Origin: Streptomyces sp. P3
GTDB lineage: Bacteria; Actinomycetota; Actinomycetes; Streptomycetales; Streptomycetaceae
NCBI GenBank assembly: GCA_016893485.2
Contig: JAFEKX020000001.1
Location: 9,007,501-9,071,500 of the forward strand
Length of the DNA stretch: 64,000 bases
Direction: 5' to 3'
Part shown: positions 61,038-64,000 of the stretch, piece by piece
Layout of the letters: the number at the start of each line of letters is the position of its first letter
How positions within the stretch are numbered: position 1 is the first letter of the stretch
Translations under genes and position numbers: made by a program
Notes under the pieces: generated by a model
The model's database searches: none
What the model was told of the DNA's origin: nothing
The model's input: the letters and a program-made list of their open reading frames with translations, nothing else

Positions 61038-61287
61038 ACCGCTCCATGTGTGGAGTGCGCGCGACGGGGAGTCCGTCCGATCGCCGGGTTCGATCAACAG
61101 GATTCCTGTCGATGGGTAGGGCGACGATAACACGGCGGTATTCCGGGCGGATGGTGCGATCGATGCTGTTCAGGAGTGGGGGTGCGGTCCGGGAGACCGG
61201 GGTACTTCGAGGGTGAGGAGCCCCGTCCGTTCGCCGGTGTTCCGGTGTTCCGCTCTGGGAATGCGGCCCGCGACGCGGACCCGTCGG

Positions 61288-62255
61288 TCACCGGAAGCGG
61301 ACGGGCTCGCCCAGGTGCCCGTGCTCATGGCACGGTCCATGGGGCGCCGGCGTGACCGCCGCCTGCGCCGTCTCGATCATCTGCTCGCTGTCGGTCGCCG
61401 CGTCGGCCAGGCTCGCGCAGCACAGGACGAGGAGCGCGGCGCCCGCGACGAACGGCAGGGCCCGGCGCGGGGGAGGAGGGGCGAGCAGCGCCCTGACCCG
61501 CTGCGGTACCGCACCGCCGGTCGCGGCCAGCGCCGGACGGGACCGGTTCGCCGAGCCGGCCAGCGCCGCCCGGCCCACGGCATGCGCGACGACCGTACGA
61601 TCGCCGACGCGCACCGCGGCCTCCTCGTCGGCCCAGCGCTCCAGGACGAAGCCGCCCACGCGGGACAGCGGTCGTAGCAGGGGATTCGCGGCGGCGGAGA
61701 GGCGCCAGAGGGTCTGGAAGAGATGGTGGCGGCCGCGCAGGTGGGCCCGCTCGTGGGCGAGCAGCGCCTCGCGTTCGCGGTCGCCGAGGCAGCGCAGCAT
61801 CCCGCGCGACACCACGATCCGGCCCGGCGCCCCCGGCAGTGCGAACGCCTCCGGCACCGCCATGTCCAGGACCGCCAACTCCGTGTCACCGGGCAGGAGT
61901 CGGCACTCGCGGCGGGCCCAGCGCAGATGCCGAAGCTGACGTACGGCGGCGACCGTGAGACCCGTGACGGAGGCGAGCAGGGCGAGCGCGGCGGTCCCGG
62001 CGACCGTGAGGTAGACCGGGTCGGAGGCACGCACGGCCGCGACCGACCAGCGGCCCTCCTCGGCGACCTCGGGGACCTGCGCCAGTCCGGCGAACGCCAG
62101 TAGCGCCAGTGAACCCAGCCAGCCCAGCGACGCCACCAGTGCGGCGGCGGCCAGCGACCAGGCGGCCGGGCGTGGGGCCAGCCGGTGGGCGGCACGGGGC
62201 GCGCACACCGCGAGCACCATGGTGATCAGGAGGGGACGTACACGCTGATCAGCAC
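61288..62255 (-). CDS. M56-family membrane metallopeptidase (BlaR1-like; one frameshift)
   Basis: The protein is about 322 residues. GTG 62255 opens LISVYVPLL; a lost C near 62236 breaks the frame, which continues as ITMVLAVCAPRAAHRLAPRP with three further helices. A zinc motif LLAHERAHLRGRHH and FVLERWADEEAAVRVGD (third-ligand Glu) follow, with a last helix FVAGAALLVLCCASLADAAT. This is the protease half of BlaR1/MecR1 without the penicillin-binding sensor domain. It lies directly after the BlaI-type repressor gene, with which it forms the standard pair. It probably cleaves the repressor or another regulator when a signal is sensed. Confidence 0.86.
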
Positions 62256-62259
62256 GGGA

Positions 62260-62685
62260 TCACGGTCCCTCGTCGGCGCGGCCGGTGTGCTGCGGGCCGT
62301 CGGGTCCGGACAGCAGGCGTTGCAGCAACTGCTCGTCCTGCTCGGAGAGTTCGGAGACGAAACGGGCGAGCACCGCCTCGCGGTCGCTGCCGTGCTCCAG
62401 CAGCGAACGCATCCGCTCCGCGGTGTGCGTCGCCTCGTCCCGCGCCGGCGCGTACGCGTAGCCGCGGCCCGCGCGATGCCGGACGAGCATCCCCTTGTCG
62501 TACAGCCGGGACAGGATCGTCAGCACGGTGGTGTAGGCGAGGCCGCCCGGCAGCCGGTCCTTGACCTGGCGCGCGGTCTGCGGCCCGTCGGCGCCGTAGA
62601 GGGCGGCCAGGACCCCGCTCTCCAGCTCACCGCGCGCCCGCCTGCCGGACGTCGCGCCGGGTCCGTCGTTCTTCCGGTCGTGCAC
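62260..62685 (-). CDS. BlaI/MecI/CopY-family repressor
   Basis: This 141-residue winged-helix protein is intact: ELESGVLAALYGADGPQTAR, then QVKDRLPGGLAYTTVLTILS, RLYDKGMLVRHRAGRGYAYA and a C-terminal dimerisation helix (RFVSELSEQDEQLLQRLL). These features define the BlaI family, which binds TACAnnTGTA-type dyads and is inactivated by M56 proteolysis. The gene is immediately upstream of the M56 peptidase gene. Three dyads of the expected kind lie in the region to the divergent glycosyltransferase gene, so the repressor probably controls both directions. Confidence 0.92.
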   Translation of the reverse strand: MHDRKNDGPGATSGRRARGELESGVLAALYGADGPQTARQVKDRLPGGLAYTTVLTILSRLYDKGMLVRHRAGRGYAYAPARDEATHTAERMRSLLEHGSDREAVLARFVSELSEQDEQLLQRLLSGPDGPQHTGRADEGP

Positions 62686-62737
62686 TGTTCACCCCACCGC
62701 CTTCCCTCGCTCGGCAGCCCAGCCTACCCGCCGACCT

Positions 62738-62874
62738 ACTACGGCCTGTAGGAAGTGCGCCAGGGCTCGGAGGGCCCGGGCGAGAGCCGGTCACGGGGCT
62801 GATCGAGAGGTCGCCCGGAGCTGTGCGTTCCTGAACTACTACATGTCGTACGAGCTTACCTACTACATGTTGTA
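62738..62874. promoter_or_regulatory. Three BlaI-type operators in the divergent promoter region
   Basis: TACTACATGTCGTA (62837-62850) and TACTACATGTTGTA (62861-62874) are two near-identical BlaI dyads 24 bp apart, about 40 bp before the glycosyltransferase start. A weaker copy, TACTACGGCCTGTAG, lies at 62738-62752 next to the blaI-type gene. Together they could control both transcripts. Confidence 0.82.
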
Positions 62875-62914
62875 GAGTTTCGCCGCTCCACTCCACCTGC
62901 GGAGGAAAAAGCCC

Positions 62915-64000
62915 ATGCCCCACCCCGGAAACACGGTGCGCCGTCCGTCGTCGGCCGAGCGGGTCGTCATCGTCTCGGCGAGTGTCGGGGCCGGTCACGA
63001 CGGCGCCGCCGCCGAGCTGGAGCGGCGACTGCTCGCGGCCGGACTGGCCGTCGACCGGTTCGACCTGCTGGACGTGCTGCCCGCCCGGCTCGGCCGGCTC
63101 GTCCGGGACGGCTACCACCGGCTGCTCGTCCGGGCGCCGTGGGTCTACCAGCGGATCTACAGCAGCACCGAACGCGCCGGAGGCGGCGGCCCCGTCGCGC
63201 GGGCGCTGCTGCGCTCCGCCGAGGCACGGCTGCTGCGCGCGCTGCCCGCCGACACCGCCGCCGTCGTCTCTACGTACCCGGGCGCGAGCCGGGTCCTGGG
63301 TTCGCTCCGGTTGGACGGCTGGGCTGGCCGTGCCCGTCCTCACCTACCTCACCGACTTCTCGGTGCACCCGCTGTGGGTGGCCGACGGCGTCGACGTCCA
63401 CCTCGCGCTGCACGCCGTGCCCGCCGCGCAGGCACGGGCCGCCGGAGCGCGCGACGTCCGTGTGTGCGGCCCGGTCGCCGACCCGCGCTTCCACCCCGTG
63501 CCCGCGCCGGAACGCGCCGCGGCCCGCGCCCGCTTCGGACTGCCTCCAACTGCCTCACTGGCCTTGCTGGTTGCGGGTTCCTGGGGCGTCGGACCGGTCC
63601 GTGAGGTCGCCCGGGACCTGCGCGACTGCGGTGCGGCCGTACCGCTCGTGGTCTGCGGCCGCAACGACACACTCGCCGAGCAGCTCCGCGCGGACGGCAT
63701 CGAGCACGTCTACGGCTGGGTCGACGACATGCCCGGCCTGATGCACGCCGCCGACGTCCTGGTCCAGAACGCGGGCGGCCTGACCTCCCTGGAGGCCTTC
63801 GCCACGGGCCTGCCCGTCGCGAGCTACGGCTGCATACCCGGCCACGGCCTCACCAACGCCGCCGCCCTGGACGAGGCGGGCGTCGCCGCGTGGATCCGCG
63901 ACCCGGCCCAACTCAAGCACGTCCTGGCCGAGTTGATCGACGGCCCACGCGGCCTGCTCCAACGGGAAGCGGCCCACGCCCTGTTCACAGTCGACCCCAC
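62915..64000 (+). CDS. MGDG-synthase/UgtP-like glycosyltransferase (partial at the right edge, one frameshift)
   Basis: About 360 residues are visible and the frame is open at the window end. The N-domain has RVVIVSASVGAGHDGAAAEL, the hallmark of the MGDG_synth family, and FDLLDVLPARLGRLVRDGYH. After a shift near 63323 it continues as VLTYLTDFSVHPLWVADGVD. The GT28-type C-domain has LALLVAGSWGVGPVREVARD, EHVYGWVDDMPGLMHAADVL and NAGGLTSLEAFATGLPVASY, which bind the nucleotide sugar. Such enzymes glycosylate diacylglycerol or similar lipid acceptors at the inner membrane face. The BlaI-type operators upstream suggest induction together with the BlaI/M56 sensor pair. Confidence 0.85.

Overview
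The window is high-GC actinobacterial DNA and fits a Streptomyces chromosome. Codons are strongly G/C-ending, GTG starts are frequent, genes are often coupled by ATGA/GTGA overlaps, terminators are GC hairpins without U tracts, and a GlgE-pathway operon is present. No rRNA, tRNA, CRISPR array or intact mobile element was seen. A dominant technical feature is that about half of the conserved genes are broken by single-base indels, mostly one G or C missing from a run of four or more. I read these as sequence or assembly errors, and each such gene is given here as one CDS over its reconstructed span.

Layout. 0-13 kb: end of a DEAD-box helicase, an MFS transporter, a secreted M1 peptidase, an L,D-transpeptidase lipoprotein, an OmpR-type two-component pair, a saccharopine-dehydrogenase-like enzyme divergent from a TetR regulator, an ArgP/LysE divergent pair, a second MFS exporter and a solo cyclic-nucleotide-binding protein. 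13-24 kb: a FUSC exporter, a type II NADH dehydrogenase, a methyltransferase, an acyl-CoA synthetase, a molybdenum-cofactor-sulfurase-like PLP enzyme, an 8-bp minisatellite and an ABCG-type transporter. 24-34 kb: the alpha-glucan locus, with glgE-treS-pep2-glgB on the minus strand and, divergently, a small GHKL-like protein coupled to glgX. 34-45 kb: a VOC protein, a MarR-controlled ABC-2 exporter, an isolated hemC, a Tat-exported six-hairpin glycosidase, a NarL-type two-component system, a gene-poor stretch with a response-regulator remnant, an EamA transporter and a LysR regulator.

45-60 kb is the most interesting part: a GntR-controlled catabolic island. It encodes homologues of the three lower gallate/protocatechuate meta-pathway enzymes (PIG-L type hydratase GalB, RraA-type aldolase GalC/LigK, PrpF-type tautomerase GalD), a VOC-fold extradiol dioxygenase and an AAHS aromatic-acid transporter. 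These are followed by a MetE-like protein lacking the zinc motif, a YgiN-type monooxygenase, an aldehyde dehydrogenase, an L-2-hydroxyglutarate-oxidase-like flavoenzyme, a LigI-like lactonase, a ThDP enzyme and an Ldh2-type dehydrogenase. A tannase/feruloyl-esterase C-terminal remnant sits at its left edge. The same 11-bp motif ATTGTTGACAA lies upstream of the GntR gene and of the transporter gene. The gene set suggests degradation of a gallate-like or O-methylated plant phenolic to central carboxylic acids, but it has no LigAB/GalA-type ring-cleavage enzyme and several members have no place in the textbook route.

60-64 kb: an HSL-type esterase, a BlaI/M56 peptidase pair with three BlaI-type operators in the divergent promoter region, and the start of an MGDG-synthase-like glycosyltransferase that runs off the window.
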